Shown here: positions 1 to 11,000 of the stretch, piece by piece
Numbering within the stretch: the stretch's first letter is position 1
Layout: each line of letters opens with the position of its first letter
DNA from: Plakobranchus ocellatus
Lineage: Eukaryota > Mollusca > Gastropoda > Plakobranchidae
Reading direction: 5' to 3'
Assembly: GCA_019648995.1 (NCBI GenBank)
Contig: BLXT01003032.1
Location: 51,625 to 76,737 of the forward strand
Length of the DNA: 25,113 nucleotides
Position numbers and translations under genes: made by a program
The notes under the pieces: model-generated
Database searches by the model: none
What the model saw: only the letters and a program-made list of their open reading frames with translations
What the model was told of the DNA's origin: nothing

Positions 1-28
1 ACTACTACTACTACTACTACTACTACTC

Positions 29-77
<49 letters not shown>

Positions 78-150
78 CTTTACTGCTGCTGCTGCTGTTA
101 CGACGACTACCACTATTGCTGTTACAGCCACCCCTATCGCTGCTCCTAGT
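1..150. repeat. ACT trinucleotide microsatellite with CTG-like edge
   Basis: An almost pure ACT repeat fills 1-77, with one CCT interruption near 28-30. It grades into a short run of TGC units (about 83-98) and then an imperfect triplet-rich stretch. The array is cut by the window edge, so its full length is unknown. No coding sense is apparent. Confidence 0.95.
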
Positions 151-784
151 TTTAAAGTGGTTTGCATAGGACTTTTCAAACCTCTCTTCGACTGAATCGG
201 TTTAATAAGTTAAGTGACATTTGATTATTCGCCTGGTTATGGCCTATAATAAAATATATTTACTTAATGTTTTTTTATATGTTCATATTATTTTCTTAAT
301 ATGAAAAAAAAAGAATCATTTTATGGAGATCACCCCAGTGGTGCTGAAACAAAATCTTTTTTTTTTCTTTTATTTCTTTTAATTTTTGTTTAATGTGTAA
401 GGGAAATAACCGTAAAAATTTTTAATACTTTTAGTTTTAACATGATTACTTCCCTTATTATACAGTGATTATTATATGGGACGCTACTGCGCAAAACTTA
501 AAGAAGTTTTACATTTCTGTAGTTGTTCCCCTTTGACCGTTAGATTATTATCGACAATAAATTTTGGACATTTTCTAGATGTAGTATAACTGATTTCGTT
601 ATTAAGTTTTTGTTTTTTTTTTACTCGTTTGGCATATAGGACTCGGTCCTGTGTTAAAAAAACCTTTAGTTTGAAAAGTAGTCACAAAAGCCACGAAAAA
701 CAGACTAGATTGAGGCTGTCTGGCCTGTTTAGCGAGGTGGGGGTCTCAGCCAGTGGTCTCAGCCGGCGACTTCCTTTTATCAAA
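151..784. other. 5' flank, no gene seen
   Basis: AT-rich sequence with homopolymer runs of A and T. A 93-residue frame starting at 629 is open by chance: it has no recognisable motif and runs into the repeat block that follows. I see no splice signals or promoter that I can support. Confidence 0.6.
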
Positions 785-1044
785 CGAAGTCGCTATTTGC
801 AAGGCATACTTTGCAATTATTACAGGCGGTATTTTCAAGGCATAATCCTTTGGCCTCTCTTTGTAAGAATAGCGTTACATTCCCTGAAAATATCGCTGGT
901 GCTAGTCTGAAGGCATACCTTGAAAATAACGCCGAAGTCGCTGTTGCAAGGCATGCCTTGCGATCATCACAGGTGTTATTTTCAGTGCATTCTCGTTTAG
1001 CTTCTACTGGTGCTAGTCTCAAGGCATGTCTTGAAAAATAACAC
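785..1044. repeat. Compound repeat with palindromic CAAGGCATGCCTTG-type cores
   Basis: Two related units begin with the same ten bases CGAAGTCGCT at 785 and 933, so the spacing is 148 bases. The second unit is shortened internally. Each holds a core like GCAAGGCATGCCTTGC, then an inverted-orientation piece (TATTTTCAAGGCAT or TTATTTTCAGTGCAT), then a forward piece (AAGGCATACCTTGAAAATAA or AAGGCATGTCTTGAAAAATA). Forward and inverted pieces could pair into a large hairpin. The same core forms a regular 36-bp array at 1814-1957, so the two blocks share a family. Confidence 0.8.
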
Positions 1045-1813
1045 TAGTGTTGTCACATTTTCCTTTGGTTGTTCTTTTGAGTTGACATACCTTCCATTTC
1101 TTGCATAGAAATTATGTTGTGAGGTCTTTCATTTCAATAATTACCCTTTGAAAAAAAAAAAAAAACACTACTTAAATAATGAATTGAAGTTAGGGGAGAT
1201 TAATTTGAATTATAAAAATAATGTTGCGACCTTTTAATGAAAGAAATAGCTACTGTTACTAAATTCCTTTAAAGGTAATTTTCTTTTTATAAAGTCTTTA
1301 CTGCCTTAGCTTTGATGTTGGGCGCACATCCCTAGCCGCTGGTAATGGATCATGTGCGGTTGGCTTGGTGTGTGCTCATCTTTTATTGTTATGTTAGTGT
1401 GATATACTTCGTATACCTGATTTTATTTTGTTTTTGCTTTTAAAAATATCATCTAATTAACAGGCTGCTCGTTCTCTTGAATATTTGATGATAATAACAC
1501 AAATTCCTGGATTTATTTTTTCAATTGCTATGCTAGCATATCACATTTTAGGAATGCGTATGAGATTAAGAAAGAGTAATGTTAATTTCAGTGTTGGGTT
1601 TACCGCGTAAACATAATGCCCTTTCATTTTAAATTTGAGTGCGTGTTGATTTTTAATGGGCTTAAATCTAGGCACTCTGTGTAATTAGAGGGCCTAGGTT
1701 TAAATTGAGCCACATGTTCCTGATTCGAGCAGTAAAACTCGAAAGAGTAACTCCGTTTAAGTTTCACATAAAACTTAGGGGACATAAAAAAAAATAAAAA
1801 TTAACACAATTAC
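1045..1813. other. Spacer between the two palindromic repeat blocks, no gene seen
   Basis: Low-complexity AT-rich sequence including an A run near 1151-1165. There is no open frame of note. A weak B-box-like GATTCGAGC near 1722-1730 is not backed by an A box. Confidence 0.5.
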
Positions 1814-1957
1814 TAGCCTCAAGGCATGCCTTGAAAATAACGCTGGCGCTAGTCTCAAGGCATGCCTTGAAAATAACGCCATTGTTAGTTTCAAGGTATG
1901 CCTTGAAAATAACGTTGGCGGTAATCTCAAGGCATGCCTTGAAAATAACGCCTTGCC
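1814..1957. repeat. 36-bp minisatellite, four copies, palindromic core
   Basis: Four copies with an exact 36-bp period; the CAAGG motif recurs at 1820, 1856, 1892 and 1928. Three copies carry the perfect 14-bp palindrome CAAGGCATGCCTTG followed by AAAATAACG, and the third has CAAGGTATGCCTTG. Because 36 is divisible by three, all copies read in the same frame and give a 12-residue repeat (...SRHALKIT...). I regard that as a by-product and not a protein. Confidence 0.95.
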
Positions 1958-2501
1958 TTTATCAAACTGGTATTAGGCTAACTGTTTCATTGAAACTGCT
2001 AGAGACTGTCTATTTTCATGCCAAAATCAAATACACACTACACAGAGTGAGGATAAATAGGCTCAGATTCCGAGTCTTGCAGTAGTCAGAGTGGCATTAG
2101 GTGAAATCGGCGCGGATTGCAAGGGTAAATAATGTTTTAAAATCGAAGTGACTATTTTCCCGAACACTCAGGAAAATAGCTCGAACTTCTTTAACTGAGT
2201 ATGAGTATACCGGTGCTCCTATACTGAATTCTCTCTCTCAATAACTTTGGCGTTGAAACGGTGGCAATGATCTACTGACAATAATAATAATGTCCGACCA
2301 AATGCTTTATCCCATCTCGTTAGATTGGCAACTAGATCTATAGTCAAGGTGCAAAAACAGCCCCTTTCAGTATAACTCTCATCTTAGGTTCTGACTTTGT
2401 CTCTTTCCAACGATTGACTATGATATGGCTTTGCTTCATCATCATCATTTATCTTTCTCACCCCACAGTAAAGTATTGACTACCAACAAAGCTCTCCATC
2501 A

Positions 2502-2502
<1 letters not shown>
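1958..2502. other. Non-coding flank, no gene seen
   Basis: Nothing supportable beyond a short AAT run (about 2280-2290). The open frame running out of the minisatellite closes at about 2085. Confidence 0.5.

Positions 2503-2577
<75 letters not shown>
2503..2577. repeat. CT dinucleotide microsatellite
   Basis: Two nearly pure CT runs (about 2503-2543 and 2546-2577) separated by a CAT interruption. Confidence 0.97.
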
Positions 2578-2579
<2 letters not shown>

Positions 2580-2811
2580 CTTTTTAAAATAAAGCGTTCT
2601 GGAAAATAAGACCAGACTATCCAAAAGTCCGGGAAAATAAGGTGGCCCTTTTAAAATACCGGTACTGCAAGCTTACAATCTAGGCCTACATGATGCAGAT
2701 GTACTTTTGATCGTCATCAAAAAAAAAAAAAAATCAATGTATTTGGAAATATGTGTAAAACTGGATGTAATCTGGATAGTCTAGATCTAGGTGCGAATTT
2801 TTTTTGGCTGC

Positions 2812-2975
2812 AGTTATCCAGAGTTGAGTGGCAATAACCGCATAGATCTAGATCTAGATATCCACAGTTATACAGGGTCGAATTGCGATAATTGCATACG
2901 GTTAACCCTTATTCAGATTCAAGTCACTGTAAGTGTATACAGTTAGTCTTCGAGTCGCAATAATTAGCCTAAGTG
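2812..2975. repeat. Degenerate tandem repeat (CAGTTAT...GCAATAA)
   Basis: Three diverged units begin with CAGTTA near 2812, 2865 and 2940. Each includes a GAGT or GAAT stretch followed by GCAATAA or GCGATAA; the first two also have a GCATA motif. Spacing is uneven (about 53 and 75 bases). A related fragment (GGTTAACCAG...TTGCAATAACTG) occurs near 4001-4031. The first two units flank a block of overlapping AGATCTAGATCT at about 2843-2860. Confidence 0.5.
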
Positions 2976-3412
2976 TTGCACACTTCATGTGACGCAATAC
3001 TCATTACATGACCTTTCCTACAAGGTTCCCAGGTAGAGTCGCTTTGATTACAGAGGTTCGCCATCAGCTGTTTTTTTGTCTGTTTACAAATTATGGGGCT
3101 GGTACGTCACAGCCCTTTTTTTGTGTTTTAAACTTTACTTTTCTCATAAAATGGTTTATCTTGATAATAGATACTATTTTTTGTTTGATTTTTCCTGTAT
3201 CTTTCTTACATTTGAACCCTGTGGGGGGTAACCTTAAAAAATATCTAAAGTACAAAAACTAAAATTTTTTAAGGAACATTTACTCATTACACACACACAT
3301 GCAAATAAAGTAGCTCTGAAATTTAAATAAACAAGTTTGTACTTTATTTAAAATAAAGAGAATAACACTGCTAAGTAAAAACAATCTTCATTTATAAATA
3401 TTTAAAGTCCCA
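2976..3412. other. 5' flank, no gene seen
   Basis: A T-rich stretch then an A-rich stretch. An 84-residue open frame at 3008-3262 is dominated by hydrophobic codons from T-rich DNA and matches nothing I recognise. Confidence 0.5.
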
Positions 3413-3600
3413 GAAAGTGGCAAAGAAATGCATTATTAGCCAGAAATCAAGAAGACATTTTATATATAACACAAATAGACATAATTTTGAAAAGTGTGCA
3501 GAACTTAAAGACGATCATCAGGCAAAATCTTAGAAGACAAATGCTGTCTGTGGACTTAATTAGAAAAAGTGCAGAACTTAAAGATAGTGAAATTGAATCA
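3413..3600. repeat. Degenerate ~75-bp tandem repeat, about 2.4 copies
   Basis: Units begin with GAAAGTGGCA (3413), GAAAAGTGTG (3489) and AAAAGTGCAG (3565). The last two share GCAGAACTTAAAGA, and the first two share AGAAGACA roughly 35-47 bases in. A 71-residue open frame (3487-3702) covers part of it and looks incidental. Confidence 0.45.
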
Positions 3601-4674
3601 GTCAAGTACCTCAATAGAATCATGAGATTTAGCCATGTCTTTTGGATTGAAGGCCACAGCTCTAAACCAATTAAATATGTAACTTCTATAACTAAAAGCT
3701 AGGCCTAATCAAACTGCTCAATAAATCAACCAAAAGACGTAGCATTTTTTCTGAAAGAGACCTGATCAAATCTGAGGGATCATAGGTACAGAAATTTGTT
3801 GCTTTGACTCCAAGTTGATAAACTGATTCTTAGTTTTAAATTGGTGGAAATCTACTATATCTTGAGTGTAGATCTACGTGGAAAGCTGGAGTTTTGCACA
3901 GAATAATTTTCACAATGATTGGATATAAAAGCCCAAAAATGAAATTGAAACTATAAATTGATAGATCTAGAAATTGCATTTGAGTTGGAATAATCATACG
4001 AGGTTAACCAGAAGTGAATTGCAATAACTGTGTACACTTATGGCGACTCTGTATACCCACAAGGTGCATTTGAATAAAAATCTTGGCAGTAAGATCTAGA
4101 TGTAGACTCTAGATTTTTGTTAAACCATTATATAATATATCAATTCAAATTTGTTAAATCAGAAGACAAGATTATTTACAATTTAAGTGAAAACAAATTA
4201 TTGATATTTATGTGGAATTTCAATTATCCCAGTGAGAGATTGTTGCAAACATCTTGTTATTATTCTCATGAACTTGAAGGCAATTGTCTCTAAACTGTGA
4301 TTTTGTAACTTGTAGCAACTTCTGCCCATTCATATCAAAATTTTTTGTCATTAATTTCCCCCAGTTATCTTATGAAATGTACTTGTTTCTGCAAGGAAGG
4401 AATTTAAAGCTTGCAAACATTTTAACTTTATTTATTACTTGTATTTAAAGTGCTTTATTATACAAAATTATTGATTCTCTTGCCCTCTAGATCTAAAATG
4501 AGGGTTTTGGTTTTTACAGATCAAGTGTAATAGAGAACGAGATGGATTTAGATATCCCTAGAGAAATATTTTAATTATTTGAAAATGAAGTAACTTGAAA
4601 AAATATTGTAGTATTACTGTTGAAGTGTAAAAGTAATTGCTAATTTCTTGTTTTTTCTCCCCTATCGCAACTAT
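3601..4674. other. Proximal 5' flank of GTF3C5, promoter not resolved
   Basis: AT-rich sequence with several AGATCTAG-like motifs (around 3870, 3960, 4092 and 4488). No TATA box or initiator stands out. A perfect donor string GTAAGT at 4675-4680 could end a 5'UTR exon, but pairing it with the acceptor at 4725 would give an intron of only 51 bases. The true first exon may therefore lie elsewhere. Confidence 0.4.
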
Positions 4675-4725
4675 GTAAGTTTTAAATCAAATTAACTATT
4701 TAATTGATTGATCAATCTTTAACAG

Positions 4726-4765
4726 ATTTCAAAAGCAAGTATCTCCTGTAAGCCAGTTTTGAAGA
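4726..4765 (+). other. Probable 5'UTR part of the first coding exon of GTF3C5
   Basis: A pyrimidine-bearing acceptor (CAATCTTTAACAG) ends at 4725. An in-frame TGA at 4760-4762 lies just before the ATG at 4766, so translation cannot start further upstream in this exon. The ATG context GAAGAATGG has A at -3 and G at +4, a good metazoan start. A spliced, non-coding first exon upstream is therefore likely. Confidence 0.55.
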
Positions 4766-5041
4766 ATGGAAGTGCAAGAAAGTGAATTTGACGACACCGG
4801 TGTTGATGACAATGAAGATGATGTAGAGGACATGGCAGAGGGGGATGATCGTGAAGAAGATGAAGAAGATGCTAAAAATAATGATTCATCAAGGGTTGAA
4901 GCAGATGAGGAGAGGGATAAGAATGGCGATAATGAAGATGATGGCCCCACAAGACCATGGGAAAACCCACAAGATAATTTTGAGGATTTCCAATTTGAAA
5001 TGGAGGAAGACGACCAGGGTTTGAATTCTTCCGATATCAAG
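4766..5041 (+). CDS. GTF3C5: GTF3C5 coding exon 1: acidic N-terminal leader
   Basis: It encodes residues 1-92, nearly half D or E, rich in N and S, and predicted to be disordered. It ends ATCAAG|GTGGGG in phase 0, matching the phase of the next exon. Without splicing the frame would run seven more codons to a TGA at 5063-5065. The link to the gene is inferred from matching phase, a good start context and continued acidic character across the junction (SSDIK then DEGAD). The alternative is that this is the last exon of an upstream gene; an AATAAA lies at 5171-5176. The in-frame TGA just before the ATG argues against that alternative. Confidence 0.75.
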
Positions 5042-8000
5042 GTGGGGAAGTTGGTCACTCAGTGAGATTTAGAAATTGACGCAATTTTAAAATCCTTTTA
5101 GAATGCTTGATAATTTTTTTTTGTTTTGTTTTTCTTTATTCCAAGTAGTGAACTTTTGTTAATTTTGGCCAATAAAATCTATCCTCAGCAAATGAAACTT
5201 GTTGATTATGTGGAGGTCATCCAGTTCATCTCAATCCTGACCATGACAGAATCAATGCAAATCATCAAAAAAATTTGGACAATTTCGTTTTGATCCAAGT
5301 TTGTAATGCTTGAACAATGGATTCAGTTAGCTGAATGTCTACAAGACCCTTTTCAAAGATTAAAAAAAATTCATATCTCGAGACCAGTTTAAATGAGACA
5401 GAAGTCATATCTTGAACATGATAAATCTTTGATAATACTAGATACTTCATCTTTTAAGCTTTGCAATGCTGGAAACTTAATAGACATCTCTCTCTTGATA
5501 TGTATAGTAATTTTGTGTCAAGATGTAGTGGTTTTTTTCTTTGAAGCAGGAAAAACAAACTTGAATTTTGTTTTTTTTCTGTCACTGTGTTACATGTGAA
5601 ATCTTACCCATAAGAACTAGTGCAGAAACACAGCAGATATTCTAATTAGAATAGACATTGTAATTTCCAGTTTTAAAATAACCAATTCAAAAGTTTATAG
5701 AAAGTGTCTCAGAACATATACCACCATATTCCTAGTGTCTGGACTTCAAGATACACACTTTTTTTTCCAAATTATTTAGGACGAAGGGGCTGACATTGCT
5801 GGCCTGTGGGGAGACGGAGATAAAATTATCTGTGCTAAAATCAACAAAGACCGTCGATTTGTGTGTATAGATTACCCTGGTGTGGTACAGAATGTGGACA
5901 AGGCCCTCAGAACCATGGAGGGCATTCAGTCAATATCGAAGGTAAATTGGCATTTCTAGTTTTAGTTTCACATAAATTATGAAACTTTGAACTGGAACAC
6001 AAAAGTTGGAACGAATCATAGAATTTAACCAGTGCTCATTCAGGTACCTTTATTTACTTCAAGTGATTCTACCACTAACTTTCTCATTCTGTGACGGTAT
6101 AAAACATTTATGGTTTATTAATAGCCTAAACTTATCACTTTGATTTCACGTCTTTTAATTAAATATATCCTTGTTTTTATTACTATTATTCATACCTATG
6201 CTATATTTTGTAAGTGCTGATTTAATGAAAGAAAAATGTTTTCACTAGGTCTTGTTTGAAAATGGACGCATGCCTTTGTACTTTCGTCCTGGCGACCCAT
6301 ACTGCAAGGCCACGTATGCCAACTGCCAGTTTTCGCAAAATCTACTTGTGAGGGTGAGGAGGAGGAAAAAGAAGAAGCCATTGGCCGTGAGAGATGACAT
6401 CAGTGCTACTGTCGGCAATAAGTGCAATACCAAATCGGATCACACAGTGGATGGCCTAGATGAGCCTAATAGTTATGAGTACCAGCTGGTTATTGAAGGC
6501 ATTGTTGACAGAATGTACTCTTTTGATGGTAGGTTTGGATTTCTGAGTTAAAAAAAAAATTTACATAAATACATTAAAGGATGATGTGCTTTTAAATTTT
6601 CTGTCTTATTGTATATAAATATATAAATACATTATATGCTTTTTTCTTTTTTCATTTTGTGTAGCAGAGATAGGAAGAAAGCAGTTACCAACTGGAAATT
6701 GTATACATACAAAATGAGACAGCAAAAAAGAATATTACATTAAAACGTTTCTCTCTGTGTAGAAATTTTTCAATAGGTGTGTGTAAACCCTAAACTCAGA
6801 GTAAGAGTAATTCATCGCCCCATATGCAGATTTCTATGTCCATGCTACAAACTTTCTGCATATAAAGCAACAGCGATTCTTAGTTCCTTTATTTCAGTTG
6901 TGTGGATCTGCAACTTGACTCATTTTGTAAGACTTCTTGCCACTGAAATGAATGTATATATGATTTTTTGTGTGTGTAATTAAAGTACTTTATGATCCCA
7001 GCACAGTGTTCATACATTATTCATAAACATCTGCTTAGAGTCTGACAAAATGAGTCGAGTTATTGTTTTGCATGATTGACTTTAAAATTAAAAACCATTA
7101 TCTAGAGGGGTGAAAACTACTTAACTCTTGAGGTGAAGAACTTGCAGTAGACACGCAAATGACTTCCTGTACATAAAGCAGTGAGAATATTTATTTCATT
7201 ACTTAATATTTTGAGTTGATTTCTGTTATGTAGACAAGCACCTGGTCTCTTTTTGTCAAACTGCTACACATATTTTTTTTTCCTCTGAGGAAAGGAATGT
7301 TATCAGTTTTGTTCTAAGCCTACAAGAAATCCCTGTGCCTCACATCTTCTTGCTTTCCCACTTATTCCCCCATGTTGCAGCACTGTGTGACTTTCAGTAT
7401 CTGCCTATGGTGAAGAGTCAGGCGGCACCTGAGAGCGGTGATGGTCAGTTCAAGTATACGGAAATCCTCAGCAAGCTCGTGCCAGGGTTTGAAGACCAGA
7501 GAGCCGAGTATTTGTCCAGAGACGTGCCCCTGTTTCTCCCCCCGCTTCATTTCTCCCGCAGGCCAGTTCCTGTGCCTTTCTTGTTTGAGAATGATTCAAC
7601 GTCAGGGAACAAGATGGATCTCGGAGAATCAGGTGGGTAGAGCTTTTGAGTTAGCATAAATCTGTTTGAGGGGATCATTTTAAAAATTATGCAAATTTGC
7701 TTCATCAGCTCTAAAGACTCAAGTTTGTCATTGTTATATATATTTTTTTTTATCTAATCAATTTCTAACCCTTGATAGGCTTTTTCATTTGCCTAACTTT
7801 TCAAATTTGCTCATTTTTCATTATTTTCAATTGGCCAGGCATACCAACTTGTTTTTATCAAAAGTTGGCTCATAAATCCATGAACACCCACTTTCATTAT
7901 CCTTTTTTTTAATAACTGTCAAAGTCTAAAATCAAGGGGGTTTCATGGATACACAGTTACAATTGGATTTTGTGTTTGATACTGTGTCGGTTTAAGTTGA

Positions 8001-11000
8001 TGGATAAACACGAGTTTCTTTCTGTATTTCTTCACCCTGAACGACCTGAACATTTTTAAAATCCTCTAACTTATTATTAGGTGAAGAAGAAACTCTAGAG
8101 CAAGAAAATATTCAAGATTGTAAATTGTGCCATTTGTTTTTTCCTTTTACTGTGTTTGAAAATGAAATAAACATTTGGTCTAGTTCTAGTTCTAGCTCCA
8201 AAATTGCCAGGAAGATTATGAGAGAGTTTGGGTTTGAACAACAACTGCATCGCATTTATTTATTATTGATGTGTCCGCCACAAAACCTGTCATTCTGAGG
8301 TTAAACCTGCATGCTTCAATTTTGTGCATAAGGGGATAAATATTTCTCATGAAAGAATACTTGTTGTTAACAATTAGAGATTTGCAGATTATTAAAATGA
8401 TAAAGTTAAATGGAAATATAGGCAGTTTAAGTAATAATGTATTAGCTAAAAAGACATTTTGACTCTTAAACTGCTACAGTCAATTAATCACAAATGAATC
8501 ACATATCATCCAACACCCTTTTTTGTTTATTAAATCCCTTTGACAGATCGAAAGCAACGGACATTGGGCACATTCCACATGGCATTTCACCATACAGGCG
8601 TGCCTGCCAAACCTCATCCTGAGGGCCACCTCAGTCTAGACAGGCTGCCCAAGTCTTACCAACAATCTGGGTTGGAGGCCATTAAGAAGGTAGGACACTT
8701 CGCTTGCCATAAAAGTTTTCTACATTTGCGTTATTGTAGTACAAAGTGAAATGCTGAGTGGAAAAAAAAAAAAATAAAAACAGCCATAGAAATTCAGGAT
8801 TTATGTAGCAGGTAGAGCACCACTTGAGCCACAAAGCTATACCAGAACAGTTAGGTCTCACCCATGTTGTGAAGAATTACAGTCTAATTTGTGATGATTT
8901 ATCATAACTGTGGCAATCAATACGAAACCTTTTTTTTTTGCTTGGATATGTTTCACCTTGTCTTGCACAACACATTCTAGAGAGTTATGGCTGTTCACTG
9001 CCAACCAGCGTATCCAATTTTTCTATGTAAAAACCCTCTAAAAATATAAAGCTCCTTGTGAGGATTTGAGGGATTGAAGTGGATATCTAAAGTTGGACAT
9101 TCGTTGGGAATAAAAAAAAACAGGATATAGAGAAGAACATTTGTCCTGAGCACAGGCCATTCAAGCAATTGGAGCATCATGATCATATGTTGAACGGCAT
9201 GCTGCTGTTGATGTTGTGAAGTCTAAGCATAGGCCCACACTGGAGGCGACATGACTTTTAATAGCCGACGAGACGGACTGATGTCGCAGTTACTGTGCTC
9301 TACCCCACTACAAGTCAGCCTGATAATTTGCGTAACAAGACTGGCCTCTTGATTCACGTGGCAATAGTCAGTAGAATTATGTGTGGTCACGTAATGGAAC
9401 ATCCCTTTCCCTTATCCAGTAGAGCGACTGACATAAGACCAGGCTGTAAAACAAAGGATAACTTTGATGCTTTGACAAGATGAATGTCACAGCCGACTTC
9501 TTGTGCTCTTGCACCAAAGAAACTAGAATGTTTCTAAACATATATTGGACACGTGAATTGCTGCCTCTAGTGTCGCTTTGCCGTAAAAGTGAAGATGTAC
9601 TTTTTCAAGACACAAAGGAGTCAGGAGAGATGCACACTTTTTTTTTTCATTTGCCTTGAGAAAATTTATCCAAATGAGTCACAACATGCATTTATAACTT
9701 TTTAAACCAGAGCTACAGGTTGATTCTGTATTCTGCATTTTGCAAGCTTTGCTGTGGTGAACACTGACTACAATCATGATGATTTTGTGTGAAAGTTAAA
9801 GTGTTTGGGGTTGTTGAAAATAGTATTCAAAATGACACATCAGACGCAGGACATTATGTGGCTAATCGAGACTTTGGATTTTTCTTAGGTTTCCTTGGGG
9901 CTTAGATTAAATGTGATCACATCATACAGCATCTGGATAAAGTCCAGACATATTGACCCATCCCAGCCACTGACATAATACCAGGCAAACTGCACAGCTA
10001 ACTTGGTTGACCTTTGTTTATGCTACTCAGTTTTCTGTTACTCTATCAAAGTTATCACAAACCAGATCAGCTGTATAGGGTTCTGCGCTGACAGTATGCA
10101 ATATCCAACTAATCTCTCAAGATATTTATATCCCTTTTTAATCTTCCCTTATGCCCTCTCCTGATAACTGCTGCTATCTATCCCTCAGCTGTTTAAGGAG
10201 AGGCCTGTATGGAGTAAGGCGGCGCTGCAGGTGGTCATTGAGCCCGTATACAAGGTTTATGTGACATATTTGCTTCCAATGGTGGCTTTCTATTTCACCA
10301 GTGGAGCGTGGAAATCACTGTGGTGCAGGTTTGGTTACGACCCCCGCACCTTGCCTGCCTCAAAAATCTACCAGGTTGTGGACTTCAGAATACGAAGGTG
10401 TAAGTAGAGATCAAATGCTTTTGAAAATTCCGTAGTTATTTCTATTGTTTCATTTTTTAGGGGCCTCGGTGTCGCAGCAGTGGGCAAACTCGCCCTGAAA
10501 TCTGAAGGGATCTTTCTGTCGCAGATCCCACCTTTAGCCAGCCACTCACCCTTACTGCCTGAGATCACCTTGTTGTGGACAGGCTATATGCACAAAGTAG
10601 CTGTATTACTGTAGTTAAAAAAGGAGAGCTAATTAAAGATGTGTTGGGAACACTAGAGGCAGTAGAGATGATGTATTACTAGGAGGGAATAGACATATTC
10701 AAGATAAAGTGGCAAAACCCAAATCTATTTATAGCCCCCTTAACAAAAAGCATAAGAAGGTCCGTCAAGCTAGAGATGTAGGTGGTACAAACAGTTCGAG
10801 TCTAGGTAGCATGGCGTTCTCATCTTCAGAAGTAATTAGTAAGGTAAAACAACACATTTCAAACTTTTGAAAACATTTGAAAGGTTAGAATTTGCTTATT
10901 TAAGTGGATTTAGTTCCTCTGAAAATTGTTTGAATTTGATTGGAATTGGATCTAAATCTGGATGGGCGTTTATAAATGATTTTTTCGTTGGCTCTTTTAA

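Noticed and set aside
1831-2085. Open frame with a 12-residue internal repeat (SRHALKIT)
   Set aside because: It is the translation of a 36-bp minisatellite, and periodicity divisible by three keeps it open. There is no start context or signal of a real protein.
3487-3702. 71-residue open frame starting MKSVQNLK
   Set aside because: It overlaps a degenerate ~75-bp repeat, has no recognised motif, and lacks convincing splice signals.
4675-4725. GTAAGT to AACAG read as a 51-nt 5'UTR intron
   Set aside because: The intron would be very short for an animal and no promoter feature is visible just upstream. The acceptor is kept, but the pairing is not claimed.
4729-5058. Minus-strand serine-rich 109-residue open frame
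   Set aside because: It is the reverse complement of the acidic GTF3C5 exon 1; the serine runs mirror GAT/GAA codons.
8805-8870. tRNA-like string in intron 5 (GGTAGAGCACC ... GGTCTCACCC)
   Set aside because: It does not fold into a cloverleaf by eye and lacks the tails of the other SINEs. It may be an old SINE but is too weak to list as an element.
9295-9483. 62-residue open frame in intron 5
   Set aside because: No family recognised and no flanking splice sites in suitable phase; treated as chance.
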